From Dromiciops gliroides (lineage: Eukaryota; Chordata; Mammalia; Microbiotheria; Microbiotheriidae), in NCBI RefSeq assembly GCF_019393635.1, contig NC_057861.1:77073327-77137326 (forward strand): DNA of 64,000 nt, written 5' to 3'. The position numbers and the translations under genes are program-made. Shown in pieces: positions 1 to 10,559 of this stretch. The notes beneath the pieces were generated by a model. The model searched no databases, had not been told where the DNA came from, and saw only the letters and a list, made by a program, of their open reading frames with translations. Each line of letters starts with the position of its first letter. Positions within the stretch are counted from its first letter, which is position 1.

Positions 1-795
1 CCCATTCCTTTCCAAGTGTCTGTGAACAATCAAAGGAACATGGGAACAATAACTGATTGATCAGTATGAGACCAGGTTTCAGATAAGACACATGGGCTGC
101 TTGAGATGTACAATTCTGAGAAATCTCCTTGCATCAATTTTTGAATCTGACTGGATTTCTGGTCAGCATAGCCTAGGTCCTTAGTTAAAGGTCTGTAGTT
201 GTCCTTCATTCTCAGAGAGGACCAAACTGACATCACTATGTCGGCATCAATGTATAACATATCTTCCTGTGACTGATCAGACCGATACTAGCTTGGAAAG
301 CTCTAACATATGTCAGGCACAAATCGTCCATATGAACATTTGGAATGGATATGTATCTAAAATTGTGCATCTCACATTTCTTCTTCTTTTTTTTTTTTTT
401 GCATCTCACATTCCTTTTGAGCTATAGCAATTCTGCTCTGATCATAGAGCACAGTGCCTTCTTTCATTCAAGAGCTCTAAGCGTCAGGTAGAGTTGGTCC
501 AGCTTCCCAGCCACATAGGACTAGGTTCAAACAATGCAATAAAGTCCTCTCACAATTCCCACAATTGAATAAAGTTTTCTCACAGGACAGAAATTTGACT
601 AGACCCATAACTGAATAGAAAGGGAACCAAGCTAGCTCCATAATTGAGTCACAAGATAGTCAGTATGGTTTACTTAATTCCCACTACCACTTGCTGCTTG
701 GACCTCAGCTGTGGGTGGCACGAAACCTAACAAATTGATATGATATCTCGAAAGTGTGCATGTAGAAAACTTTGGATGAGATAATTTTCCAGGGA
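1..795. other. Unassigned non-coding stretch
   Basis: I see no host exon here. A 76-residue minus-strand frame at 30-260 has no family match that I recognise. A short T-run lies near 385-400. It sits on the 3' side of the Ty3/gypsy fossil described below and could hold its far end, but nothing in the sequence proves that. Confidence 0.4.
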
Positions 796-805
796 TAATT
801 ATATG

Positions 806-965
806 TTGGGTTTTTTTTTGGGGGGGAGGGCAAGGCAATGAGGGTTAAGTGACTTGCCCAGAGTCACACAACTAGTAAGTGTCAAGTGTCTGAGGCCAGA
901 TTTGAACTCAGGTCCTCCTGAATCCAGGACTGGTTCTTTATCCACTGTACCACCTAGCTGCCCCC
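806..965 (-). repeat. WSINE1-type CORE-SINE, first of three at one target
   Basis: Minus-strand copy of the marsupial tRNA-headed SINE: T-rich tail on the left, then the CORE segment (reverse of 'gggcaagtcacttaac') and the head ending in 'tagctgcccc'. It is flanked by the decamer TAATTATATG at 796-805 and 966-975. Confidence 0.9.
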
Positions 966-975
966 TAATTATATG

Positions 976-1125
976 GGTTTTTTTGTTTGTTTGGTTTTGC
1001 AGGGCAATGAGGATTAAGTGACTTGCCCACGGTCACACAGCTAGTAAGTGTCAAGTGTTTTAGGATGTCAGATCCTCCTGAATCCAGGGCCAGTGCTTTA
1101 TCTACTGCACCACCTAGCTGCCCCC
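976..1125 (-). repeat. WSINE1-type CORE-SINE, second of three at one target
   Basis: Minus-strand copy directly after the target decamer at 966-975 and followed by TAATAATATG at 1126-1135. Same orientation as its two neighbours. Confidence 0.9.
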
Positions 1126-1135
1126 TAATAATATG

Positions 1136-1292
1136 GTTTTTTGGGTTTTTTTGTTTTTAGTGAGGCAGTTGGGGTTAAGTGACTTGCCCAGGGTCACACT
1201 AGTAAGTGTTAAGTGTCTGAGGCCAGATTTGAACTCAGGTACTCCTGATTCTAGGGCTGGTGCTCTATCCACTGTGCCACCTAGCTGCCCCC
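1136..1292 (-). repeat. WSINE1-type CORE-SINE, third of three at one target
   Basis: Minus-strand copy between target copies at 1126-1135 and 1293-1302. A few bases are missing in the CORE stretch ('cacactagtaag'). Confidence 0.9.
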
Positions 1293-1327
1293 TAATTATA
1301 TGTTTTTAATGAGAAAAAAGTAAACTT

Positions 1328-1486
1328 GTGTTTGTTTGTTTGTTTTTTTTTGTGGGGCAATGGGGGGTAAGTGACTTGCCCAGGGTCACACAGCTAGTAA
1401 GTGTCAAGTGTCTGAGGTTGGATTTGAACTCAGGTACTCCTGAATCCAGGGCCGGTGCTTTATCCACTGCGCCACCTAGCTGCCCC
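1328..1486 (-). repeat. WSINE1-type CORE-SINE with 15-bp TSD
   Basis: Minus-strand copy flanked by exact 15-base duplications GAAAAAAGTAAACTT at 1313-1327 and 1487-1501. It lies only 10 bases beyond the last copy of the preceding triple. Confidence 0.93.
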
Positions 1487-2269
1487 GAAAAAAGTAAACT
1501 TAAAAAAATGCCTGTAACATTAAAAAATTGCATTTGTAAGATAGGTATGCCTACAGCAATTCCGGCTGGAATTGCATGCATATACTACAACTAACTGCTG
1601 TTGGCTGCACTATTCTGTTGTTTGAGTTCCTAATATGTTCAATGGTATGCAGTTGAAACATTTGAGCTGTGGGTCTCCTTATACATGCTAAGAAGTTGTT
1701 CTAGACTTTTTGGTACCTTCCTTGAGTAGTTTGTTCACAAAGTATCTTTGTCAGAGTGGTTCCCAGCAGGAAATCTATATACCAAAAATAGTTTTCCCAT
1801 AACACTGGCAATAGAAGATGCTTTCTTGTTTCTTACTGGGCATGCTTGTGCTTCCCTGGTGATATGGTCAGGTCACCACAAAATTATGACGTATTTTTGC
1901 TTTTTCCTTTTGGAGATAGAAAGTCAATATAGACAAGTTCCAGATGATTGCTGACACTTAGATTCTCCAAATATAGCATAGAAAAGATATTACTTTTCTT
2001 TATATACATCTAGCACAAGTTTCATCTTCTTGGTGGCATCTACTGCCATCTTGAGCCAGCAAATCTGTTTATTAACAGCTCTTGAATCTTTTCTTGACTC
2101 ATATGTCCAAAATAATAAAAGTCATTCATGGTTATTGGGTATATAGATGCATATTAAGATCCTCCTTTTTAGTTCAAGTGAAAACTTTAAAAAAACAAAT
2201 ATATCTCTAGTCCATTCCAGCCTTTTCCCTTTAGGAAAGTGTTTCAAAGGTAAAGAACAAAAGCTAAGA

Positions 2270-4200
2270 TTAAAAAAAATTAATAAAGTATTTTATTTTT
2301 TTCTGTTATGTGTAAAGATAGTTCTAAACTTTTGTTTATACAAGGTTTACGATTTCAGATTTTTCTCCCTCCCTCCCCTCCCTCCCCCCTCCCCTAGACA
2401 GCAGGTAATCTGATATAGGTTTTATATATATATATATAGGCATAATAACATTAATCCTATTTCTGCATTAGTCATGTTATAAGAGAAAAAATCAGAGCAA
2501 TGATGAAAAACCTCAAAATAGAAAAAAACAACAGCACCAAAAACAAAAGAAATAGGATGGTTCATTCAGCATCTATACTCTGCAGTTCTTTTTTTTTTCT
2601 TCTTGGATTTGGAGATCCTCTTCTATCATGAGTTCCCTGGAACTCTTCTGAACCATTGCATTGGTGAGAAGAATATAGTCCATCACAGTAGATCAACACT
2701 CAATGTTGATGATACTGTGTACAATGTTCTTCTGGTTCTGCTCATCTCACTCATCATCAGCTCACATAAGACCCTCCAGATTTCTCTGAACTCCTGCTCA
2801 TCATTTCTTACAGCACAATAGTATTCCATTGTATTCATATACCACAACTTGTCCAGCCATTCCCCAATTGATGGGCACCCCCTCAACTTCCAATTCCTTG
2901 CCACCACGTAAAGAGCAGCTATAAACATTTTTGTACATGTGGGTCCCTTTTCCCCTTTCCATGATTTCTTTGGGCAAAAGACCTAAAAGTGGAATTGCTG
3001 GGTCAAAGGGTATGCACAGCTTTATTGCCCTTTGGGCATAATTCCAAATTGCTCTCCAGAATGGTTGGATCAGTTCACAGCTCCACCAACAATGCATTAG
3101 TGTTCCAATTTTCCCACAGCTTCTCCAACATTTATTATTTTCCTTTTTTGTCATTTTAGCCAATCTGATAGGTGTCAGGTGGTATCTCAGAGTTGTTTTA
3201 ATTTGCATCTCTCTAATCATTAGAGATTTAGAGCATTTTTTCATATGGGAATAGATAGCTTTGGTTTCTTCATCAGAAAACTGTCTGTTCATATCCTTTG
3301 ACCATTTCTCAATTGGGGAATGACTTGGATTCTTATAAATTTGATTTAGTTCCCTATATATTTTAGAGATGAGGCCTTTATCAGAAGTACTGGCCACAAA
3401 AATTGTTTCCCGGGGCAGCTAGATGGCGCAGTGGATAGAGCACTGGCCCTGGATTCAGGAGTACCTGAGTTCAAATCCGGCCTCAGACACTTAACACTTA
3501 CTAGCTGTGTGACCCTGGGCAAGTCACTTAACCCCAATTGCCTTACTAAAAAAAAAAAAAATTGTTTCCCAGCTTTCTGCCTCCCTTCTAATTTTGGATG
3601 CATTGCTTCTGTTTGTACAAAAATTTTTTAATTTAATGTAATCAAAATCATCCATTTTGTATTTTATAATATACTCTATCTCTTGTTTGGTCATAAACTG
3701 TTTTCTTTTCCAAAGATCTGATAGGTAGACTATTCCTTTCTCTCCTAATTTACCTATGGTATCACCTCTTATGTCTAAATTGTGTATCCATTTTGACCTT
3801 ATTTTAGTATAAGGTGTAAGATGTTGGTCTATGCCTAATTTCTGCCATACTATCTTCCGGTTTTCCCAGCAGTTTTGTCAAATACTGAGTTCCTATCCCA
3901 GAAGCTGGACTCTTTGGGTTTATCAAACACTATATTACTAGTGTCATTTACTACTGCATTTCCTGAGCGTAGCCTATTCCATTGATCTACCACTTTATTT
4001 TTTAGCCAGTACCAGATAGTTTTGATGACTGCCACTTTATAGTAAAGCTCCAGGTTTGGTACCGCTAACCCACCTTCCTGTGAATTTTTTTTCATTATTT
4101 CCCTGGATATTCTTGATTTTTTGTTTTTCCAGATAAATTTTGTTATTATTTTTTCTGGCTCTATAAAATAATTTTTAGGTAGTCTGGTATGAGCTAAGAT
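2270..4200 (-). mobile_element. L1 LINE, 5'-truncated, ORF2 C-terminal part and 3'UTR
   Basis: Minus-strand L1. From right to left it reads ORF2 C-terminal protein (runs such as GGLAVPNLELYYK, WWSCELIQPFW, AIPLLGLLPKE, YNGILLCC) and then the 3'UTR with the C-rich tract near 2365-2395, ending in an A-rich tail. The protein matches the end of mammalian L1 ORF2. A SINE interrupts it at 3412-3556. Frame breaks are present, so the copy is inactive. Confidence 0.88.
3412..3556 (+). repeat. WSINE1-type CORE-SINE inside L1
   Basis: Plus-strand copy with head 'ggggcagctagatggcgcag' and an A-tail, inside the L1 at 2270-4200. The 14-base duplication AAAAATTGTTTCCC occurs at 3398-3411 and 3557-3570. Confidence 0.93.
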
Positions 4201-4204
4201 TTTT

Positions 4205-4515
4205 TAAAAAGATGAATTAAGAGTTTTAGCCAAACTTAAAACAAGAAATATTTTGACTAGTTAAGTTCATTGCCTTCCCAATCCCTAAAAGGGATGAGAG
4301 TTGTGACCTACTTAAGCATAGTACCCTCTTTCCCCATCCTGAAGGCATTAGGGTGTAAATCAAAGGGAGAAGTCCCTTTTATTATTCTAGGAGAACATTT
4401 GCATGACATTTTCCAAGGAGTTGAGTAGTTTTAGAAGACTCACCATTGTTTCATGAGGTAGAGTAGAATCTGGGTATACTGGTAAATGTTTAACAGTTAA
4501 AAATGTAGTCGTGAT
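4205..4515. other. Unassigned intergenic sequence
   Basis: No exon, RNA gene or repeat family recognised between the two L1 fragments. Confidence 0.4.
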
Positions 4516-5298
4516 TCATTTTAAAATTATTTTTTCCAATTACATGTATAAACAATTTTTGACATTCTTTTTAAAAAATTTTTGAGTTCCAAATTCTCTC
4601 CCTCATTCCCCTCTCCCCTCCTTGAGAAAGCAAGCAACTCGATATAGATTATACATGTCTAGTCATGCAAAACATTTCCAGAACAGCCATGATGTGAAAG
4701 AAAACACAACTCCCCCCCAAAAAAAAAACACCCAACAAAAATAAAGTTTAAAAATATGCTTCAATCTGCATTCAGAATCTATCAGTTCTTTCTCTGGAGG
4801 TGGATAGCATTTTTCATCATAAGTCCTTTGCATAAGTCTTGGATCTTTGTACTGCTGAGAATAGCTAAGTCATTCACAGTTGTTCATCATACAATATTGT
4901 AGTTACAATGTATGATGTTTTCCTGGTTCTGCTCACTTCACTTTGTACCAATTAATGTAAGTTTTTCTGAATACATTCTTCTCATCATTTCTTATAACAC
5001 AACAGTATTCTATTACAATAACATCCCACAACTTGTTCAGCCATTTTCCAATTGACGGGCATCCCCTCAATTTCCAATTTTTTTGTCATCACAAAAAGAG
5101 TTGCTATATTTTTGTACCGATAGTTCCTTTTCCCTTTTAAAAACTCGCTTTGGGATACAGCCCTAGTAATGGTATGCTGGGTCAAAGGTATGGACAGTTT
5201 TACAATCCTTTAGGCACAGTTACAAATTGCTCTCCAGAATGGTTGGATTAGTTCACAACTCTGCCAACAGTTCATTAGTGTCCCAATTTTCCCTTGAT
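4516..5298 (-). mobile_element. L1 LINE 3' fragment (second subfamily)
   Basis: Minus-strand L1 3' end of a subfamily with the tail 'ccaattacatgtataaac' and the C-rich block near 4595-4620. The ORF2 end is read at 5185-4985 (KKLEIEGMPVNWKMAEQVV). It is 5'-truncated where hAT-like sequence starts. Confidence 0.8.
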
Positions 5299-5470
5299 GA
5301 ACTTTTAAGTTCAATTTTCATTATTAACATTCTCTCCTTCATTTTCTTAACTCTAGAAATCAAAACAATAAATCATCTTTATTTGTAATTTGCATAATCC
5401 AAGTATAAATGCTCTTATTGGAAAATTAACAATGGGCCAGTCAGTTTGAGCTGGCTCAAATGTCAGCTCA
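5298..5470 (+). mobile_element. Fragment of hAT (Charlie-like) DNA transposon
   Basis: Matches by eye part of the whole hAT copy at 13874-14820, sharing runs such as 'cattattaacat', 'aaaacaataaatc' and 'aaatgctc'. Only the internal piece is present, with no terminal repeats. Confidence 0.6.
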
Positions 5471-6458
5471 AACTTGTATATTATCATAGAGTGATGTTTT
5501 CCTTATTTAAGTTTCCTATAAATGTTGCTTCAAATTGTCTTGTGGTTGAGAGATGTCTGGGAGAATTATGGGGGGAGGCATGGGGTCTGTGTCAATTTAT
5601 ATATTTCTCTAAGCTAGAAATGCTTGGATTTGGAATGTTAAATCAATAAAAATTGCTTTTGGCAGACTTGTGCCTAAAACATAAGAATATAACATTAATA
5701 TTTTTTTCTTAGGCAGTATATTCTTAGAAGCACCTGCTACTTGCTGGTTCCAGGTATTGGGATCCCGCCACAGTACCTTAGATAACTCCACCGTACAGCT
5801 CCAGCTTCTGTCAGTCAGTTGTCTCATCAGTAATATGCCTTCTGTTAACTGGAACTTGGGACTTAAGATGTTTAGAATCGCTACCTTGATTTTTTGGCAT
5901 GTATCACTTCTCTTGCTCCTTCATCAGCCATCTGTTCTCACTGTCAGTCATCTGTAGACAACTGAGGCAAGGAAGGTTGGTTCAATGATATAAAGCTTAA
6001 GTACGTACACATTTGGTATTCAGTTTGGTGTCAGTTCCAAGCTCTCAGCCATACTTCCACATGGCTCTACTCCAATTCCTTGCGTGTCACAGATTGCTTT
6101 CACACTTTCTAGTATTACTGTAGTATTCTGGACAGAGCATCTCCCTCCACACTAGTCTTTCTAGGCCTGTAGTTTATACTGAAATCATAATTGCCTAGCG
6201 CTGATACCTCTCTCTGGCAGAATCTAACTTGGCACTGGTCAAAATATCTATCTTTTTTTTTTTTTATCAGTTGGTACTTAGGGTTTTGTAGCATTGCATA
6301 GTCTTTGAACTTCTCAGCAATGGCCTGTTTCAAAGTCAAGAACATAAGTTTAGGAGAGATTAAAGAGACTGTCAGTCAAAGCTCTGCCGACAAATACAAT
6401 TAGTTTGTGGTGACCATCACTTGCTTTGAATAAGACAGCCCTCAAATTTTCCAGGCTG

Positions 6459-6462
<4 letters not shown>

Positions 6463-6501
<39 letters not shown>
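6463..6501. repeat. (GT)n microsatellite
   Basis: About 19 GT dinucleotides in a row, inside the Ty3/gypsy fossil territory. Confidence 0.95.
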
Positions 6502-6508
<7 letters not shown>

Positions 6509-6704
6509 GATTTACCTGTAAAAAAGATTTATGCCTGATGCATGTGTAAGGTAGTTAATTAAGTCCTTGAAAGATTTTTTTCCATATTTGCCTAAGAACC
6601 TCCAAAAGTCATTGTAGATTTTAGGACAATTTTGACTTTCTTGCCCTTTTGTTTCTGGGTCTCATTAATCACATGTATGAGAGTAAGATCATTCAATGGT
6701 TTAA

Positions 6705-6945
6705 CAACAGCTAGGTGGTGAAGTAGATAGAGTGCTAGACCTGAGTCAGGTGGACCAGAGCTCAAATCCAGCCTCAGACACGGATATTATCTGTGTGACC
6801 CTGAGGAAGTCACTTCAACGTTATCTGTCTCAGCTTCTTCATCTGTAAAATGGGGATAATAATATCACCTGTTTCACAGCTTTGTTGTCAGAATAGCACT
6901 TTGCAAACCTTAAAGTGAGGTATCAATGCTAGCTATTATTATTAT
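6705..6945 (+). repeat. MIR/Mar-type CORE-SINE with long 3' tail
   Basis: Older CORE-SINE: tRNA-like head ('cagctaggtggtgaagtaga'), CORE ('ctgtgtgaccctgaggaagt'), then a MIR-like 3' part ('tcatctgtaaaatggggata') ending in an ATT-rich tail. It differs from WSINE1 in keeping this long 3' part. Confidence 0.8.
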
Positions 6946-7023
6946 TATAGTTTTTAACGAACACAATAAATAACCACCAAAATCCTATGAAAGCTCTCAA
7001 GTCCTTAAGATTATGTGGGTGTG

Positions 7024-7181
7024 TTGGGCAGCTAGGTAGCACAGTGGATAAAGCACCTGCCCTGGATTCAGGAGGACCTGAGTTCAAATCTGGCCGCAGA
7101 CACTTGACACTTACTAGCTGTGTGACCTTGGGCAAGTCACTTAACCCCCATTGCCCCACAATAAAGGGGGAAAAAAGAAAA
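7024..7181 (+). repeat. WSINE1-type CORE-SINE with 17-bp TSD
   Basis: Plus-strand copy flanked by AAGATTATGTGGGTGTG at 7007-7023 and 7182-7198. It sits within the Ty3/gypsy fossil. Confidence 0.94.
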
Positions 7182-7589
7182 AAGATTATGTGGGTGTGGC
7201 CATTTCAAAAGTGCTTCTGAATGAGTGCTCACACCTTGTTGGAGTATATGTGGTGTTTAAGAGGATTGGTACTTCTGGTGTAAGGGCTTGCTGAGCCCTT
7301 TTCAGGGCTGTTTATCCACTTTTGGTATCCACCTGATTCACCCAACTCTTACCTGTGACTTCAAGAAACTGTAGTGTGTGTAGTGGCCACACCCCAATGT
7401 CTACTCCAAGCATATGAAGACTTCCCCCAGCAGAATGTAGATATGTGAGTGAGAACAATTTGTTCCAATGGTCATGAAGGAAGGCTTAAACAGGTGCTAT
7501 GGAGAACTTAGAGCTAGGCCAGATAGCAAAGAAACCAAGGTCATCCACCAGATCCAGGGCATCGGCAGTTGCACTGACTTCTGTCTTGC

Positions 7590-7740
7590 CACTAGACTTG
7601 GATGACTCAGGAAGAGAGAGTGAGGCTGATGACTCTGTGCCTCACTTAAATCCAATCCATGAGCAAATCGAAACATCACCTATGACGGCATTGGTCCTAC
7701 TGAGGGGATGGGGCGGTGGGGAAGGACAAACAAGTCACTT
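7590..7740 (+). repeat. Unnamed interspersed repeat, first copy
   Basis: Shares a diverged segment of about 120 bases with 44622-44745: 'gaggctgatgactctgtg', then 'cattggtc' and 'gaaggacaaacaa'. I do not know a database name for it. Confidence 0.55.
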
Positions 7741-8654
7741 CTCATGTTCTTCCAATGTCTTATAAAGTATTCTAACATTTCCAGGTAGTTAATATCCCCA
7801 TCGAGAATTGGAAAGTAGCTGGTGCCCTGAGATGCTAGGGGCTTATGTTCAAATTTATAAAATTCAGCTGGACAGATGAAAAGTTTTTTCTTGTCTTCCT
7901 CAGACATAGGAATCTGATAGTATCCACTGAGCAAACCCAAGACTGAAAACCATTGGCTGCTTAGCAGATGACAGAGGGCATTACATGCTGATCCACTAAA
8001 GATATTTTATTCAAAGTCCAGCAATCTTCACCCATCCAACCCATCACTCCCTATTTTTCTGTCCTTGGACATCATCGCTATGGGTGATATGTGCACAAGC
8101 GCTGCTGGATTCTATGATGATGTCACTAGCCAGCATTTCCTTCAGATGGGTTTTCGGGTCTTCCATTATATATAGAGGAATCGCTCTAGGTTCTTCTTTG
8201 ATTGGTCAGGGATCAGTGAGCTGGATTTTGTGGGTTTTACCTCAACCATATCCTACACACCACTCATTCAGTGAGAACATCTCTGTCTTCCTGCCAGGTT
8301 TCAGTTTCAACCTATCCTTGCACTCACTCTGTTACTTCTGGGGAGCCTCTAAAGACAAATATCCCTAGGAGCTACTTCAGAGATTGAAAATTCAGTTCTC
8401 CTGTGATATTAACCAGGACCTTTTGATTCTATTCTCTTGTAAGCTTCTGCACAATATACATAGATCAGAGTGTTCAAATAATGAGTTCCAGTTTGTTGCT
8501 TGCAGTATCCAGCTAGTATTTTGAAAAGATTCCATTCAGTGATGACACTCCAGAGACTGTTGAAGGAACTGGACATACTAGAGTCACAACGTCCTCTTCA
8601 TTGTTGATCCAAAGTCAAGTCAAGTCAATAAGCATTTATTTAGTGCTTACATCA

Positions 8655-9062
8655 AGTGGAAGCAGCTGAGTAGTTCAGGTGGTTCAGTAGATAAAGCATC
8701 AAGCCTGAAGTCAGGAAGATCTGAGTTTTCAAATATTCACTAGCTATGTAACTTTTTTTTTTTTTTTTGCAGGGCAATGAGAGTTGAGTGACTTGCCCAG
8801 GGTCACACAGCTAGTAAGTGTCAAGTGTCTGAGGCTGGATTTGAACTCAGGTCCGCCTGAATCCAGGGCCATGCTTTATCCACTGCACCACCTTGCTGCC
8901 TCCAGCTATGTAACTCTGGGCAAATCATTCCACCTCTCTTAGCCTAATCCCCTGGAGAAGGAAATGAGAAACCCCTCTAATATCTTTGCTCAGAAAACCC
9001 CACACAGGGTCATGAAGAGTCAGAAGTGACTGAATGACTCAACAACAACAACAACACTAACA
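8655..9062 (+). repeat. MAR1-type SINE, interrupted by WSINE1
   Basis: CORE-SINE with the MAR1-like 3' end ('ggagaaggaaatgagaaacc', 'tatctttgctcagaaaacc', then AAC repeats). Another SINE at 8754-8903 splits it. Confidence 0.75.
8754..8903 (-). repeat. WSINE1-type CORE-SINE inside MAR1
   Basis: Minus-strand copy flanked by AGCTATGTAACT at 8742-8753 and 8904-8915, inserted in the CORE part of the MAR1 copy. Confidence 0.92.
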
Positions 9063-9309
9063 ACAACAAATGTTAGGTATGGTGCCAAATGTTGGATAAA
9101 AGAATAAAGGCAAAAAACAGTTCCTTCTCTGCTAAGGAGCTCACAATTTAATGGACACCAACAACTTCCTTAGAGAATCTCAAGCTTATGAATGATTATA
9201 ACTCAAACTACCAAGTCCAAGTTTTGTAATAGGCTTTAAAGGTTGTTCCCCCTCTCCCCCCTCCTCCGCCCCCCCCCCCCGGCCAATATCTGTCAAAAAG
9301 AGATTGGAA

Positions 9310-9465
9310 GGGGCAGCTAGGTGGCGCAGTGGATAAAGCACCGGCCCTGGATTCAGGAGTACCTGAGTTCAAATCTGGCCTCAGACACTTGACACTTACT
9401 AGCTGTGTGACTCTGGGCAAGTCACTTAACCTCCATTGCCCTGCAAAAAACCAAAACAAAATAAA
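9310..9465 (+). repeat. WSINE1-type CORE-SINE
   Basis: Plus-strand copy with head 'ggggcagctaggtggcgcag' and an A-rich tail. A C-run of about 14 bases lies shortly upstream. Confidence 0.9.
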
Positions 9466-9850
9466 AGTGAATAACTCATGTGTTTTTTCCCATATGTAGA
9501 TGGAACATGACAGAAATTATGGTCAAGTATCAGTCTTAGAGTCAGGAAGACTTGGTTAGATTCTCCTTCAACACAAGAGCAAGTCATCACTTCTCTGTCC
9601 CTTGGACAACTCCTGAGGATTTAGCTACTTTATTGTAGATGTTCAAGGAGGAGGAAGGAGACCCTATGAAAAGCTGACACATTCATAGATAAATATATAC
9701 AAATATATATGTATGTATGTATGAATATGTCCATGTGTATATTCTAGAAGTGCTTCCTTATAAAATATAATTTGTGAGAATCAAGTTCAATTTTGTCATT
9801 TTAACAATTACCAAAATATGCATGAAAATACAAATAAAACGTTTGTGTGA

Positions 9851-9999
9851 TTTTTTGTTTTTTGCAGGGCAATGGGGGTTAAGTGACTTGCCCAGGGTCA
9901 CACAACTAGTAAGTGTTAAGTGTCTGAGCCTGGGTTTGAACTCAGGCCCTCCTGAAGCTAGGGCCGGTGCTTTATCCACTGTGCTACCTAGCTGCCCCC
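9851..9999 (-). repeat. WSINE1-type CORE-SINE
   Basis: Minus-strand copy: T-rich tail, 'gcagggcaatgggggttaag' and head ending 'tagctgccccc'. Confidence 0.9.
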
Positions 10000-10349
10000 A
10001 AAACATTTGAAAAAAGAATTTCATAAAAACAAACTTCATTTTGGCCCCAATTGCCTCACCAAAAAAATAAATAAATAAATAAAACCCCCAAAACCAAACT
10101 TCATTAAAATAGTTTCTTTGCCTCTTTGGAGATTTGAAAAAATTTAAAAAAATTTATCATCCATAGTCGGTTAGTTTCACCAAAGTAACAATGATTTAAC
10201 ATGTGAAAGGAAACTAAGATAGAAATATTTAGGTCTCTTCAGACTGGTGAGACTTATGTTTGCCTATGGTTTAGTCTCTGTTTCCATACCTGCTTTCTGA
10301 GCCTCTTCCACTTCTGAGAGTTTTTCATCATTTTCTAATTTTTTCTTTG

Positions 10350-10504
10350 TTTTTTTTTTTTTTTTTTGGTAAGGCAATTGGGGTTAAGTGACTTGCCCAG
10401 GGTCACACAGCTAGTAAGTGTCAAATGTCCGAGGCCAGATTTGAACTCAGGTCCTCCTGAATCCAGGGTTGGTGCTTTATCCACTGCGCCACTTAGCTGC
10501 CCCC
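10350..10504 (-). repeat. WSINE1-type CORE-SINE
   Basis: Minus-strand copy starting with a long T-tract and ending 'cacttagctgcccc'. Confidence 0.9.
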
Positions 10505-10559
10505 AATATTGATTATTAATAATTATTTCTCACACTATAAATACTCATTCTGTCATAAT

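Larger units (their letters stand above)
1600..8290 (-). mobile_element. Fossil Ty3/gypsy LTR-retrotransposon pol region
   Basis: A broken Ty3/gypsy-class polymerase region lies on the minus strand in scattered blocks that keep the family order. Reverse transcriptase pieces lie at about 8280-7680 (short runs such as HKIQLTDP, EEPRAIP, HLKEML, SGYYQIPM), the end of reverse transcriptase near 7010-6960 (LRAFIGF, KNY), RNase H at 6345-6115 (YDFSINYRP, DALSRI) and an integrase core at about 1960-1600 (the TREAQACP, KKASSIA and STAYH runs). The order reverse transcriptase, RNase H, integrase fits Ty3/gypsy. The element is clearly dead, with many breaks and no continuous frame, and later L1, SINE and hAT insertions separate the blocks. 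No LTRs were found. It looks old, perhaps from before the marsupial radiation (inference). It could be a MamGypsy-type family; the assignment rests on short motif runs read by eye. Confidence 0.72.
8612..9170 (-). repeat. Old LINE-like repeat split by MAR1 and WSINE1
   Basis: The left part (about 8612-8650, 'aataagcatttatttagtgc') and right part (about 9065-9170, 'aaggagctcacaatttaatg') belong to one ancient repeat also seen at 55480-55690. A MAR1-like SINE sits between them. The superfamily (L2-like) is uncertain. Confidence 0.55.

Noticed and set aside
30-260. 76-residue minus-strand frame that loosely resembled a death-type domain (W...L...LGYA spacing)
   Set aside because: Too short and lacks further domain residues; no splice context.
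2801-3397. 198-residue minus-strand frame as a possible gene
   Set aside because: It is the L1 ORF2 C-terminus, repeated at 11537 and 47203.
6708-6790. Possible tRNA genes from A- and B-box-like text in SINE heads
   Set aside because: The tRNA-like head belongs to CORE-SINEs throughout the window; no foldable complete tRNA was seen.
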